NCBI RefSeq assembly: GCF_000308615.1
Contig: NZ_BAGB01000163.1
Span: 41,964-105,963, forward strand
Source of the DNA: Nocardia jiangxiensis NBRC 101359
GTDB lineage: Bacteria; Actinomycetota; Actinomycetes; Mycobacteriales; Mycobacteriaceae
Direction: 5' to 3'
DNA length: 64,000 nucleotides
The position numbers were made by a program, and so were the translations under genes. Positions 1-8,134 of this stretch are shown piece after piece. Numbering within the stretch: position 1 is the first letter of the stretch; each line of letters opens with the position of its first letter. Below the pieces are notes generated by a model. It was not told the DNA's origin. It worked only from the letters and a program-made list of their open reading frames with translations, and ran no database searches.

Positions 1-367
1 GCTGATAACAGCCGGGGAAGAACCGGAATCCATGCTCGCCGGGCAGATCAGCGCGCCCGCCGCGACCAGTGCCGGGCACGCCCATACTGCGCGCCTTGCC
101 ACCCAGATACGACGGCTCGTACACGGTCACCCGGTAGCCACGTTCGGCGAGTTCGTGCGCGGCCGACAATCCCGACATCCCGCCGCCGAAGATCGCAACC
201 TCCCGCCCCGGTGAACTCGCCCGAGCCGCGATCGGGCGCGCCGAGGCGCGTGCTGAATGTGAGGTCGCCGTAGTGGCGACCACCGCGGCCCCTGCGAGGG
301 CGGCGCCGCGCAGGATCGTGCGGCGGCCCACAGCTGTCGAATCGGAACGGTCGCGATCGTCTTTCAT
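1..367 (-). CDS. Flavin amine oxidase-like protein, N-terminal part, Tat-exported
   Basis: The gene runs off the left edge, so only about 122 residues are visible. They begin MKDDRDRSDSTAVGRRTILR, a twin-arginine export signal followed by an Ala-rich hydrophobic stretch. A Rossmann FAD-binding motif follows (IFGGGMSGLSAAHEL, then an acidic end VTVYE) and then a GGKARS segment, as in amine oxidases and hydroxysqualene dehydroxylase-like enzymes. The start is ATG with a GGAG about 7 bases upstream. It is divergent from the TetR gene at 570, with two operator-like sites between them, so that regulator probably controls it. The substrate cannot be inferred. Family certain, subfamily not. Confidence 0.75.
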   Translation of the reverse strand, partial: MKDDRDRSDSTAVGRRTILRGAALAGAAVVATTATSHSARASARPIAARASSPGREVAIFGGGMSGLSAAHELAERGYRVTVYEPSYLGGKARSMGVPGTGRGGRADLPGEHGFRFFPGCYQ

Positions 368-464
368 GCCAAGCTCCGGGTATTCGGTACGGCGCGAAGC
401 CGCGGGGGTGCGAAGCAATCGAGGAGGGCGGCGACGGCGGCGTGCGGAGTCCATCGAACCTCTC

Positions 465-494
465 CGGTCACTATGTCTCGGACACTATGTCCGA
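465..494. promoter_or_regulatory. Tandem operator-like inverted repeats
   Basis: A perfect inverted repeat, TCGGACA-cta-TGTCCGA, lies at 478-494. Just upstream, overlapping by two bases, is an imperfect copy, CGGTCACTATGTCTCG (465-480). The pair sits between the divergent amine oxidase and TetR genes, the usual place for a TetR operator. Binding by that TetR is inferred. Confidence 0.55.
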
Positions 495-569
495 TGTTGG
501 GATGGTAAGCCGTCACACCCGGTCGTGTCCGCGAAATCGAGAGGCCGGGCACGCCGTGTGCACAATGGA

Positions 570-1247
570 ATGCATGACCGTGACGCACAGGTGCCCATGC
601 CCTCGTTGACGCGGGTCACCACGAACCGCCGATCGCAATCCGACCAGCGGCGTAGGGAATTCGAGGCACAGGTCCTGCTCGCTCTCGAACGCCTGATGTC
701 CGACGGGACGCCCTACACCGAACTGGCCGTGCAGCGCATCGCCGCGGCATCCCACGTCGCGCGCTCGACCTTCTACCGGCACTTCCCGGACAAGAGCCAG
801 CTCCTGATCCGGATGGCCGACCTGGCCAGCCAGGACCTGTTCGGGGCCGCGGAGAACTGGTGGCACGCCGAGCACACCGACGTGCAGCACACCATCGCCG
901 GTATGCGCCGGATGATCGCCGAATTCCGCAGGCACCGACTGGTTCTCATCGCCCTGACCGAGGTCGCCGCCTACGACCGCGACGTCGGCCGCTACTGGCG
1001 CGAGCGGGTGCAGGGCTTCCAGGACGTCATCTGCGAACGGCTGATCATCGAGCAGCGACGCGGCCGGGTCGACCGGTCCTGCGACGTCACCGCGACCGCG
1101 ATCGTGCTCACCTCGATGGTCGAGCGATCCATTTCCACCGCGCTGGGCGAGGAGCAATCGATCGACGACGAGCAGCTCGCCCGCGCCCTGGGCCGCGCCA
1201 TCTGGCTCGTCGTCTACGGCGACCCGGATCGCTCACTGCCGCGTTGA
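570..1247 (+). CDS. TetR/AcrR-family transcriptional regulator
   Basis: DNA-binding repressor. The helix-turn-helix is at about residues 45-75 (IAAASHVARSTFYRHFPDK), followed by an all-helical ligand-binding domain to the end. The length of about 225 residues is normal for the family. The frame is open much further upstream, but that part has no domain character and crosses the divergent operator, so I place the start at ATG 570; ATG 597 is an alternative. Neither has a strong ribosome site. It is divergent from the Tat-exported amine oxidase and the paired inverted repeats at 465-494 are its likely operators. Ligand unknown. Confidence 0.8.
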   Translation: MHDRDAQVPMPSLTRVTTNRRSQSDQRRREFEAQVLLALERLMSDGTPYTELAVQRIAAASHVARSTFYRHFPDKSQLLIRMADLASQDLFGAAENWWHAEHTDVQHTIAGMRRMIAEFRRHRLVLIALTEVAAYDRDVGRYWRERVQGFQDVICERLIIEQRRGRVDRSCDVTATAIVLTSMVERSISTALGEEQSIDDEQLARALGRAIWLVVYGDPDRSLPR

Positions 1248-1268
1248 GCCGATCGAATCAGTTCGCGT

Positions 1269-1691
1269 TCAATGGTTTTCGTCCATGAGGTCGGTGACCG
1301 GCGTTCCGGCCAGCAGTGCGTCCAGGCCGCCGAGCATCGTCGGACATTCGCGGGCGGGATGGTCGGAGGGACACCGAGCGGCGTGCGTCAGGAAGGTCTG
1401 CGCGGTGCGGGCCCGCGTGATGGCCTCCTCGAGTTCGGCGATCTGCCGCTCGAGCACCTCGCGCCACTGCGGACTCGGCGCGTCCAGCACCGCCGCCGCG
1501 GTCTCCAGCGGCAGCCCCAGGCTGTGCGCCACCTTGATGAAGGCCAAGCGGCGCAGCTGTTCCCGGTCGTACATCCGCTTGCCGCCACGTCGCGCGGCCG
1601 GGCGCACCAGGCCACGCTCGTCGTAATACCGCAGCGCGGAGGTCGCCATGCCCAGTTTCGCCGCGGCCTCCCCGATCGGGATCAGGTCCAT
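1269..1691 (-). CDS. MerR-family transcriptional regulator
   Basis: A 140-residue MerR regulator. The winged helix is at the start (IPIGEAAAKLGMATSALRYY, then DERGLVRPAARRGGKRMYD), followed by a long dimerisation helix (about residues 75-110). The C-terminal tail has two cysteines (ARCPSDHPARECP), which could bind a metal or sense redox state as in SoxR/ZntR relatives; that is inference. The start is ATG 1691 because the HTH begins five residues later. A GGAGG lies about 12 bases upstream. It is divergent from the methyltransferase gene at 1764, which it probably controls. Confidence 0.8.
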   Translation of the reverse strand: MDLIPIGEAAAKLGMATSALRYYDERGLVRPAARRGGKRMYDREQLRRLAFIKVAHSLGLPLETAAAVLDAPSPQWREVLERQIAELEEAITRARTAQTFLTHAARCPSDHPARECPTMLGGLDALLAGTPVTDLMDENH

Positions 1692-1763
1692 GGCGACATT
1701 TGACCTCCAGTCGGCTTGAACTTGCAAGGTGGTGACACCAGCCGCTCCCGAGGAGGACGTTCG
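1692..1763. promoter_or_regulatory. Divergent MerR/methyltransferase promoter region
   Basis: This 72-base gap holds CTTGAACTTGCAAG (1713-1726, arms CTTG/CAAG) with outer ACCT/AGGT at about 1704 and 1731. This loosely resembles the long-spaced dyads bound by MerR proteins. A strong AGGAGG ribosome site at 1751 serves the methyltransferase. Confidence 0.35.
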
Positions 1764-2378
1764 ATGAACTCGCCGCAGACCCTGCCCGTCAACCATCACG
1801 CCGACCACCCCGGATTCTCCGGTCCCGCCGGGCTGGCAGCCGGCGCGCTGATGTTGGCCGCCGGGCGACGACGCGCCCGCATGGTCGTCGAGTCCGCCGC
1901 GGTGACCGAATCGGATCGGGTCCTGGACATCGGCTGCGGTTCCGGTGCGGCGGTGCGGGCGGCCGCCCGGCGCGGCGCTCGGGTCACCGGGGTCGATCCG
2001 TCGCCGATGATGTTGCGGCTGGCTCGTCTGCTCGTGCGGGGTCCGTCGATCCGCTGGGCCGAGGGTGTCGCGGAACGGCTACCGCTCGAGGACGGCGCGG
2101 TCACGGTGGCGTTGGCCGTGGCGACCGTGCATCACTGGCCCGATGTCACGACCGCTCTGGCCGAGGTGCAGCGGGTGCTGATCTCGGGCGGGCGATTCGT
2201 GGCCGTCGAGCGATATTCACCGGTGGGCGCCACCGGTGTGGCCGCACACGGCTGGACCGACGATCAGGCGCGATCGTTCGCCGACCTGTGCCGGGCGGCG
2301 GGATTCGCGGACCCGCGCGTCGAGCGAATCACCTTGGGGCGGCACGATTTCTGGGTCGTCCACAGCGTCCGGGCCTGA
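1764..2378 (+). CDS. Class I SAM-dependent methyltransferase
   Basis: A 204-residue methyltransferase of the UbiE/Methyltransf_11 type. Motif I is VLDIGCGSGAAVRAA (about residues 52-66), the acidic ribose contact is in VTGVDPSPMMLRLA, and the post-motif LAVATVHHWPDV lies before the VLISGGRFVAVE strand. The start is ATG 1764, with AGGAGG 8 bases upstream; the longer reading frame lacks a ribosome site. The gene is divergent from a MerR regulator, so expression is probably induced by that regulator's signal. The substrate is unknown. The N-terminal PGFSGPAGLAAG segment suggests a soluble small-molecule enzyme. Confidence 0.8.
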   Translation: MNSPQTLPVNHHADHPGFSGPAGLAAGALMLAAGRRRARMVVESAAVTESDRVLDIGCGSGAAVRAAARRGARVTGVDPSPMMLRLARLLVRGPSIRWAEGVAERLPLEDGAVTVALAVATVHHWPDVTTALAEVQRVLISGGRFVAVERYSPVGATGVAAHGWTDDQARSFADLCRAAGFADPRVERITLGRHDFWVVHSVRA

Positions 2379-2399
2379 TCCGGCGCGGGCGTCGGCCAC

Positions 2400-2440
2400 G
2401 CTCGCGGATCAGCCGCCGGACTGCTCGCGGATCAGCCGCC
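2400..2440. repeat. 18-bp tandem direct repeat at the response regulator 3' end
   Basis: GCTCGCGGATCAGCCGCC occurs at 2400-2417 and again at 2423-2440, a 23-base period. The second copy contains the stop codon of the response regulator gene, so the repeat is a small duplication of that gene's 3' end. Confidence 0.8.
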
Positions 2441-2899
2441 CAGCACGCTGCCCGCCAGCCGCGATTCGATGCGGGAGAGCAGGTCCATCGTCCGGAACGG
2501 CTTGCGGACGTAATCGGACGCCCCGCAGGCCATCGCCAGCTCGGCGGCCTCCGGATCGGATTCGGTCGACACCGCCAGGATCGGGGCCGAGACCATCTGG
2601 TGCAATCGTCGGCACACGTCCGGACCGGGCAGGTCCGGCAGATCCAGATCCAGGAGCACCAGATCCGGATGCCACTGCGGGGCGGCGGCGAGTACCTGAC
2701 GTCCGGTACCCGTACGCATGGACTGGTAACCGGCGTGTTCGAGGACCAGGACGACCATCTCGGCGGTGGCCGGATTGCCTTCGGCGACAAGCACTCTGGC
2801 CACCACGAGTTTTCCGTCGCCCAGCGGGGCGGAGGTATCGTCGCCCAGCGGGGCGGGTGTATTCGGCACTGCGGACATCGGGTGCGGATATTGGTTCAT
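2432..2899 (-). CDS. Single-domain response regulator receiver protein
   Basis: A 155-residue receiver-only protein. The phosphoacceptor aspartate is in DLVLLDLDLPDLPG, the conserved threonine/serine is in ILAVSTESD and the lysine is in YVRKPFRTMDL. The acidic pair normally at the end of strand 1 (DD) reads VLVAEGNP, so only one acidic residue remains. About 35 flexible residues precede the domain, and no DNA-binding or enzymatic output follows (it ends SVLGG). The start is ATG 2899 behind GAGGA. No kinase gene is adjacent, so it is an orphan; it may relay phosphate or act by protein contact. Confidence 0.75.
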   Translation of the reverse strand: MNQYPHPMSAVPNTPAPLGDDTSAPLGDGKLVVARVLVAEGNPATAEMVVLVLEHAGYQSMRTGTGRQVLAAAPQWHPDLVLLDLDLPDLPGPDVCRRLHQMVSAPILAVSTESDPEAAELAMACGASDYVRKPFRTMDLLSRIESRLAGSVLGG

Positions 2900-3240
2900 G
2901 GCACAGTCCTCGCTTGCGGGATCCCCCGACCCCTCTGCTGCTCCGCGTCGTGATCGACCTCGTTGTGACTGCTGCCCAGCGGTGTCGGTTGTGCGACTCT
3001 CGGACCTCGACGCTATGCCTGGTAGCAATTGTTCAGCAATGAAAGCGGCAATAAATTTCGCCCGGAACGTCGATTGCGACCGTTTCGTGATCTTTCATCG
3101 ACCTGCCGTTCACTCGGGAGCAGCGGCGGTACACCTCGCCGACACATCCGTGACCGAACGGCAACGAGCCCGCCAGACGGCTCCCACAGGGCCGTGACCA
3201 CCCGAGATCGCCGCTGGGATCGACTCGACGATCCTGTCGG
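2900..3240. other. Intergenic region without a recognisable gene
   Basis: 341 bases between the response regulator start and the stop of the downstream TetR gene. A short hairpin GGATCG-actcga-CGATCC (3217-3234) could mark the end of the TetR transcript. A locally AT-richer patch around 3030-3060 may carry the response regulator promoter. Small open frames here have no domain character. Confidence 0.4.
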
Positions 3241-3867
3241 CTAGGAACGGCAACCAGGGTGCTCGGCGACGGCCGCCCAATCGACGGGCCGCGGGTCACC
3301 CTCGAGTTCGCGCAGCAGCGTCTCGAGCAACGCGGTCACGTCGCGATGGCCGGCATCCACACCGAACGCCTCCTCCATCCGCAGGAACCGCGAGACACTC
3401 GACATCAGCAGGACCACCGCGGCGGGGGTGTAGGTCTCGGAGTGGTAGTCGTAGGCGTCCAGGACCCTGGTGACCTCGTCGAGTTGCAGGGCGCGAAATC
3501 GCTTGGAGGAGTTGGCGATCTCGGCGCGAATGGTTTTGCGGTGATTGGCCAGGGCCACGAATTCCATGGTCAGCGCGGTGTGCGACTGATCGTGGATCGC
3601 CTCCCACAGCGCCCACAGCGGCTGCGGGGAGGCCAGCGCCTCGCTCTGCCGCCGGTAGCTGCGTTCGGCGCCGCGCCGGAACAACTCGATGAACAGGTTG
3701 TCCATCGTGCCGAAGTAGTAGTACACCAGCGCGGGATTGGCTCCGGCCCGCGCCGCGAGCCGACGGGTGCTCACCGCGGCATAGCCCTCCTCGAGCATGA
3801 CCTGCTCGGCCGCGTCCAGTAACGCGGTGCGAGTGGGCGAATCCTCGGGACCCGTGCCCGGTTTCAT
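3241..3867 (-). CDS. TetR/AcrR-family transcriptional regulator
   Basis: A 208-residue repressor. The HTH is near the N-terminus (AAVSTRRLAARAGANPALVY, then YYFGTMDNLF), and the rest is a helical ligand domain. The start ATG 3867 is preceded by GAGGTCAT. It is divergent from the ten-gene catabolic operon beginning at 4236. The long palindrome at 4048-4080 lies in the shared upstream region, so this protein is the best candidate for the operon's repressor. The inducer would be the operon substrate or an intermediate, which is unknown. Confidence 0.8.
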   Translation of the reverse strand: MKPGTGPEDSPTRTALLDAAEQVMLEEGYAAVSTRRLAARAGANPALVYYYFGTMDNLFIELFRRGAERSYRRQSEALASPQPLWALWEAIHDQSHTALTMEFVALANHRKTIRAEIANSSKRFRALQLDEVTRVLDAYDYHSETYTPAAVVLLMSSVSRFLRMEEAFGVDAGHRDVTALLETLLRELEGDPRPVDWAAVAEHPGCRS

Positions 3868-4047
3868 CCGATGACCTCCTGCGGGCGCGGGATGCGCCGT
3901 CCACGGCGGTGCGACGGCGATCGCTCAGCAACGGCCGAGCTGTTCGCCCAGTGTACGGCCGCCGGAGTCGGGCGCTCGCGACACATCACCGCCGGAAACG
4001 CCTCCACGCGAAGACTATTGACAGCTCCGACAGCCCTGCCGTATATC

Positions 4048-4080
4048 TTAATCACTCGCCTAAATTAGGCAGTCGATTAA
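4048..4080. promoter_or_regulatory. Large palindromic operator upstream of the catabolic operon
   Basis: The core is a perfect palindrome, GCCTAA-a-TTAGGC (4058-4070). It is flanked symmetrically by TTAATC (4048-4053) and GATTAA (4075-4080), all centred on base 4064. Twelve of sixteen positions per half match. It lies between the divergent TetR gene (start 3867) and the SDR gene (start 4236). Confidence 0.65.
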
Positions 4081-4235
4081 CTCACTCGGAGCCTGGTCTC
4101 CGAGGTGATCCGAGAGCTTCGCGACGGGCCCGTCCCGTCGCGGCCGATCCGAGAATGTGGTGCTGCGCGGGGCATTGCTCCCGACGTTCACCCCGCCCGA
4201 TCCGCCGGTGAGCGCGGTCTACGAACGGAGCTGCG

Positions 4236-5036
4236 ATGAGCGATACGAACCGCGCCGACCAGGGCCGATCGCCCGATTCGCGCGCGACGGCCGCCGGCCG
4301 GGTGGCCGTGGTGACCGGCGGCGCATCCGGCATAGGCCGGTCCATCTGCGAATCCTTCGCCGCACACGGTTATCGCACCGCGGTCCTGGACATCGACGGC
4401 ACCGCCGCAGACGAGGTCGCCGAGAAGCTGCGGGCCGATGGCGCGACGGCGCTGGCCCACGCGGTGGACGTCACCGATCGCGAGGCGGTTTTCGAGGCGA
4501 TGCGGCAGGTCCGCGCCGAATTCGGACCGATCGACATCCTGGTCACCAGCGCGGGACTGGTCGGATTCGCCCCGTTCACCGAGATCACGCCGCAGGACTG
4601 GCATCGGATCGTCGAGGTGAATCTGACCGGGACGTTCCACTGCGCGCAGGCCGTCATCCCGGACATGCTCGCCGCCGGATGGGGCCGGATCGTGACGATC
4701 TCCTCCTCGAGCGCCCAGCGCGGCTCCCCCGGCATGGTCCACTACACCGCCTCCAAGGGCGCGGTCGTCGCGATGACCAAGGCGCTGGCCCGCGAATACG
4801 CGCCGTGCGGCATCACCGTCAACACCATCCCGCCCTCGGGCATCGATACGCCGATGTCACGCCGATCGCAGGAGACCGGGAACCTCCCCGACAACGCCAC
4901 CATGGCCAAGGCGATCCCGGTGGGGCGCCTCGGCGCGGGTGCGGATATCGCCGCCGCGTGCCTGTTCCTGTGCTCGGAGCAGGCCGGGTACATCACCGGC
5001 CAGGTACTCGGCGTGAACGGCGGGTCGGTCATATGA
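4236..5036 (+). CDS. SDR-family oxidoreductase
   Basis: A short-chain dehydrogenase/reductase of 266 residues. The cofactor motif is TGGASGIG (about residues 27-34), the strand-4 motif is VTSAG in place of NxAG, the catalytic Ser is in TISSSSAQRG, and the Tyr-Lys pair is in HYTASKGAV. The Asp after strand 2 (VLDID) suggests NAD rather than NADP. It is the first gene of the operon and overlaps the next by four bases (ATGA). The role is probably oxidation or reduction of an alcohol/ketone intermediate. The first 20 residues are a nonconserved tail; a start slightly downstream is possible. Confidence 0.85.
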   Translation: MSDTNRADQGRSPDSRATAAGRVAVVTGGASGIGRSICESFAAHGYRTAVLDIDGTAADEVAEKLRADGATALAHAVDVTDREAVFEAMRQVRAEFGPIDILVTSAGLVGFAPFTEITPQDWHRIVEVNLTGTFHCAQAVIPDMLAAGWGRIVTISSSSAQRGSPGMVHYTASKGAVVAMTKALAREYAPCGITVNTIPPSGIDTPMSRRSQETGNLPDNATMAKAIPVGRLGAGADIAAACLFLCSEQAGYITGQVLGVNGGSVI

Positions 5037-5644
5037 CCACTCCCCCGCGCCTGGTCCCGCTGCCACCCGGCCAGTGGGACGCGCACGCTCGCGAAATGTT
5101 GCGCGGGCGAGTCGGATTGGCGGACCGTTATCTGTCCGGCGCGCCCGATGCACCCCCGATGCCGAACGTGCTCGGAATTCTGGGCCATCACATCGAATTG
5201 GGCGCGGCGTGGCTGGCCTACAACGGTGCGCTGCTCGATCGCCCCGCCATCGATCCGCGGCACCGTGAACTGCTGATCCTGCGGGTCGCCTGGCGCAGCC
5301 GCGCGAGGTACGAGTGGACCCAGCATGCGCGACTGGCCCTGGACTGTGGCGTCACCGCGGACCAGGTCGAAGCGGTCACCCGCGGTCCCGAGGACCCGGT
5401 CTGGTCGCCGGTGGAGCGGCTGCTGTTGTCCGCGGCCGATCAGCTGCTCGACGGATACCGCATCGAGGACACGACATGGGCGGGCCTGGCAACCCATTTC
5501 GACGCTCGTCAGCTCATCGAGGTCCTGTTCGTGGCCGGGTCGTATCTGTGTCTGGCGCTGGTGTTCAACAGCGTCGACCTGCAACCCGACCCGGAGATGG
5601 ACCACGCGCCGTTCGCACCCCCGGAGATCAAGGAGCAACCGTGA
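5033..5644 (+). CDS. Carboxymuconolactone decarboxylase-like protein
   Basis: A 203-residue all-helical protein of the AhpD/CMD superfamily. The signature helix is RARYEWTQHARLALDCG (about residues 88-104), with the Glu-x-x-x-His pair conserved. The redox CxxC of AhpD is absent, so a peroxidase role is unlikely. Similar proteins accompany aromatic and steroid ring-cleavage clusters. It overlaps both neighbours (ATGA with the SDR gene, GTGA with the Rieske gene), so the three are translationally coupled. Exact reaction unknown. Confidence 0.75.
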   Translation: MTTPPRLVPLPPGQWDAHAREMLRGRVGLADRYLSGAPDAPPMPNVLGILGHHIELGAAWLAYNGALLDRPAIDPRHRELLILRVAWRSRARYEWTQHARLALDCGVTADQVEAVTRGPEDPVWSPVERLLLSAADQLLDGYRIEDTTWAGLATHFDARQLIEVLFVAGSYLCLALVFNSVDLQPDPEMDHAPFAPPEIKEQP

Positions 5645-6906
5645 GGCAATGGCCCAAACCCGCCGAGGGCAGCTGGACCGAGCATTATCCGGACCTCGGC
5701 ACCGCCCCGATCTCGTTCGAGGATTCGGTGTCCCCGGAATTCTTCGAACTCGAGCGGGAGGCGATCTTCAAACGCGCCTGGCTCAATGTCGGCCGCGTCG
5801 AACGACTTCGGCGAACCGGCAGCTACTTCACCAAGGAGATCGACGCGGCCCGGACCTCGATCATCGTGGTGCGCGACCGCGACGGAGCGATCACCGCGTT
5901 CCACAACGTCTGCCGCCACCGCGGCAACAAACTCGTCTGGACCGATGATCCGCGCGCCGAATCCTCCGGCGTCTGTCGTCAATTCACCTGTAAGTACCAC
6001 GGCTGGCGCTACGGGCTCGGCGGCGAATTGGAGTTCGTGCAGCAGCCGGACGAATTCTTCGATCTCGACCAGAAGGACTCCGGACTCGTTCGCGTGCACT
6101 GCGATGTCTGGAACGGGTTCGTGTTCGTCAACCTCGCCGCCGAACCCCGCCAGACGTTGCGAGAATTCCTCGGTCCCATGGTGACCGCCCTGGACGGCTA
6201 CCCGTTCGACCGGATGACCGAGTGGTACGAGTTCACCGCGGACAACCGCAGCAACTGGAAACTGTTCGCCGATGCGTTCCAGGAGTACTACCACGTCCCC
6301 GGCCTGCATCCGCAGCAGATCCCGAATGCGGTCCGCGCCGGAAAAGGCTTCGAGTGCGCGCACTTTCAGCTCGACGGCCCGCACCGGATGGTCAGCACCG
6401 GCGGCGCGCGACGCTGGACGCTGCCGCCGGAGTTCATGTACCCGATCGAGCGGATCACCCGCAGCGGCCTGGTCGGACCGTGGGAATCGCCCGAACTCGG
6501 TGACCTGCCAACGGGTTTGAATCCCGGACGCGTCGAGCCGTGGGGTATCGACAACTTCCAGATCTTCCCCAATATCGAGATCCTCATCTACCGCGGCTGG
6601 TATCTGCTCTATCGCTACTGGCCGACCTCCCACAACACACACCGGTTCGAGGGCATGCTGTGCTACCAGCCCGCGCAGACCGTGCGCGAACGCGTGGAAC
6701 ACGAGGTCGCCTCGGTGGTGTTCAAGGAATTCGCGCTACAGGACGCGGGCATGCTCACCGGCACCCAGACCGCCTTGGAGCAGGCGTATCGCAGCGCCGG
6801 GATCACCCGATTCCCGGTCAACGATCAGGAGATCCTGGTCCGGCACTTCCATCACGCGGTCGCCGACTGGGTCGAGCAATACCGGCGCGAACCGGCGGGA
6901 GTGTGA
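5641..6906 (+). CDS. Rieske non-haem iron oxygenase, alpha subunit (paralogue 1)
   Basis: A 421-residue ring-hydroxylating oxygenase. The Rieske 2Fe-2S ligands are C91 and H93 (NVCRHRGN) and C117 and H120 (FTCKYHGWRY). The mononuclear iron helix is WKLFADAFQEYYHVPGLH, with the two histidines and the bridging acid as in naphthalene dioxygenase relatives. The start is GTG 5641, overlapping the previous stop. A second closely similar alpha subunit lies at 8135, also followed by a ~112-residue unknown protein. No beta subunit, ferredoxin or reductase is in the operon, so electrons must come from elsewhere. Substrate unknown. Confidence 0.85.
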   Translation: MRQWPKPAEGSWTEHYPDLGTAPISFEDSVSPEFFELEREAIFKRAWLNVGRVERLRRTGSYFTKEIDAARTSIIVVRDRDGAITAFHNVCRHRGNKLVWTDDPRAESSGVCRQFTCKYHGWRYGLGGELEFVQQPDEFFDLDQKDSGLVRVHCDVWNGFVFVNLAAEPRQTLREFLGPMVTALDGYPFDRMTEWYEFTADNRSNWKLFADAFQEYYHVPGLHPQQIPNAVRAGKGFECAHFQLDGPHRMVSTGGARRWTLPPEFMYPIERITRSGLVGPWESPELGDLPTGLNPGRVEPWGIDNFQIFPNIEILIYRGWYLLYRYWPTSHNTHRFEGMLCYQPAQTVRERVEHEVASVVFKEFALQDAGMLTGTQTALEQAYRSAGITRFPVNDQEILVRHFHHAVADWVEQYRREPAGV

Positions 6907-7247
6907 GCACCGTGGCCGAGAATCTGCTGCCACCGGAATTCGCCGAATTCGAGGCGTACGCGCCGATCTGGTGCCTGCCCACCGAATCCGAGCGCTGGGC
7001 TCGCCGAATGGCCACGCCCATGCGCGATCTGGTGACGTTCCACGACGCGTTCCTGCCGCGCCTGGAAGAGGCGATCGAGTACTGCGACAAATATCCCCTC
7101 GACGATCTGCCCGAGGACGCGCTGAACCTGCTGTTCCTGGTGTATTCGCTGGTGATGGTCGCCATGGCGGTGGAGATCTTCGCCCAGCCCATGCCCACCG
7201 ACAGCGCGGACGCCGAGCTGCACCGCGTCGCCGAGCCGTCGCCGTAG
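6903..7247 (+). CDS. Unknown small partner of Rieske oxygenase 1
   Basis: A 114-residue soluble, acidic, predicted helical protein that I cannot assign to a family. It shares an order of motifs with the protein at 9403: LPPEFAEFE, a Trp-Cys-Leu (IWCLPTESER), a long middle helix, then PLDDLPEDALNLLFLVYSLV and EIFAQP. Start GTG 6903 overlaps the oxygenase stop (GTGA) and matches the MSE start of the paralogue. GTG 6912 is possible. Because each copy is fused by overlap to an oxygenase gene, an accessory or structural subunit replacing the usual beta subunit is a reasonable inference. Confidence 0.7.
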   Translation: MSTVAENLLPPEFAEFEAYAPIWCLPTESERWARRMATPMRDLVTFHDAFLPRLEEAIEYCDKYPLDDLPEDALNLLFLVYSLVMVAMAVEIFAQPMPTDSADAELHRVAEPSP

Positions 7248-7264
7248 CCCCCGAGGACATCACC

Positions 7265-8101
7265 ATGACGATCACCATCGAGCCACTCGGCAACGAGGTC
7301 GGCGCACAGGTGACGGGCGTCGAGCGGGCTCATCTGCTCGACGACGCCCTGGCCGATACCGTGCTGCGCGCTCTCGAAGAGTACGGAGTACTCGTCCTGC
7401 GCGACCTGCATCTGGATCCGGAGACCCAGGTGGCGTTCTGCCGCACACTCGGGCAGATCGACACCGAACCCGGGCACCACCCGGTCGAGGGCATCTATCG
7501 CGTCAGCCTCGACACCACCAAGAACTCGTCGGCGAACTATCTGCGCGCGACGTTCGACTGGCATATCGACGGCTGCACTCCACAGGACGACGCCTATCCG
7601 CAGATGGCCACCGTGCTGTCCGCCAAAGCCGTGGCGACCACCGGCGGTGAGACCGAATTCGCCTCCACCTACAAGGCTTTCGACAATCTCACCGAGTCCG
7701 AGCGCATCCGGCTCGCGCCGCTGCGGGTGGTGCACTCGCTGGAAGCCTCGCAACGCCCGGTCACCCCGGATCCGACCCCCGAACAGCTGGCCGCCTGGCG
7801 ACGTCGTCCGGCTCGCGAGCATCCGCTGATCTGGACGCACAGATCCGGGCGTCGCTCGATGGTCCTGGGCGCTTCCACCGATCACGTGGTGGGCATGGCC
7901 CCCGGCGAGAGCCGCGCGCTGCTGGACGATCTGCTGCGCCGCTGCACCGCGCCCGAACGCGTCTACCGGCACGAATGGTCGGTCGGCGACACCGTGATCT
8001 GGGACAACCGCGGGGTCATCCACCGCGCGGCACCGTACGAATCCGGCTCACCGCGAGAAATGCTGCGCACCACCGTACTCGGCGACGAACCGATCCGATG
8101 A
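7265..8101 (+). CDS. TauD/TfdA-family 2-oxoglutarate-dependent dioxygenase
   Basis: A 278-residue Fe(II)/2-oxoglutarate dioxygenase. The iron facial triad is H and D in TFDWHIDGC and the distal H in VIWDNRGVIHRA. The 2-oxoglutarate-binding Arg is in the segment after it (SPREMLRTT). The family hydroxylates substrates such as taurine or aryloxyalkanoates, leading to cleavage. The start is ATG 7265 with GAGGA 8 bases upstream. It lies between the two Rieske/partner pairs, so it probably acts on the same substrate series. Confidence 0.85.
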   Translation: MTITIEPLGNEVGAQVTGVERAHLLDDALADTVLRALEEYGVLVLRDLHLDPETQVAFCRTLGQIDTEPGHHPVEGIYRVSLDTTKNSSANYLRATFDWHIDGCTPQDDAYPQMATVLSAKAVATTGGETEFASTYKAFDNLTESERIRLAPLRVVHSLEASQRPVTPDPTPEQLAAWRRRPAREHPLIWTHRSGRRSMVLGASTDHVVGMAPGESRALLDDLLRRCTAPERVYRHEWSVGDTVIWDNRGVIHRAAPYESGSPREMLRTTVLGDEPIR

Positions 8102-8134
8102 CGCAGCGTCACACCATATCTCAGGAGTTACACC

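Noticed and set aside
273..569. N-terminal extension of the first TetR protein
   Set aside because: It crosses the operator and the divergent amine oxidase start and is not protein-like.
3217..3234. Hairpin GGATCG/CGATCC as a terminator
   Set aside because: A six-base stem is too short in this GC-rich background to list with confidence; mentioned only in the intergenic entry.
4157..5032. Upstream extension of the CMD-like protein frame
   Set aside because: It lies over the SDR gene in another frame; the ATGA overlap at 5033 and conserved sequence define the real start.
5509..6702. A 397-residue minus-strand open frame
   Set aside because: Antisense shadow of the Rieske oxygenase gene; high GC keeps opposite frames open.
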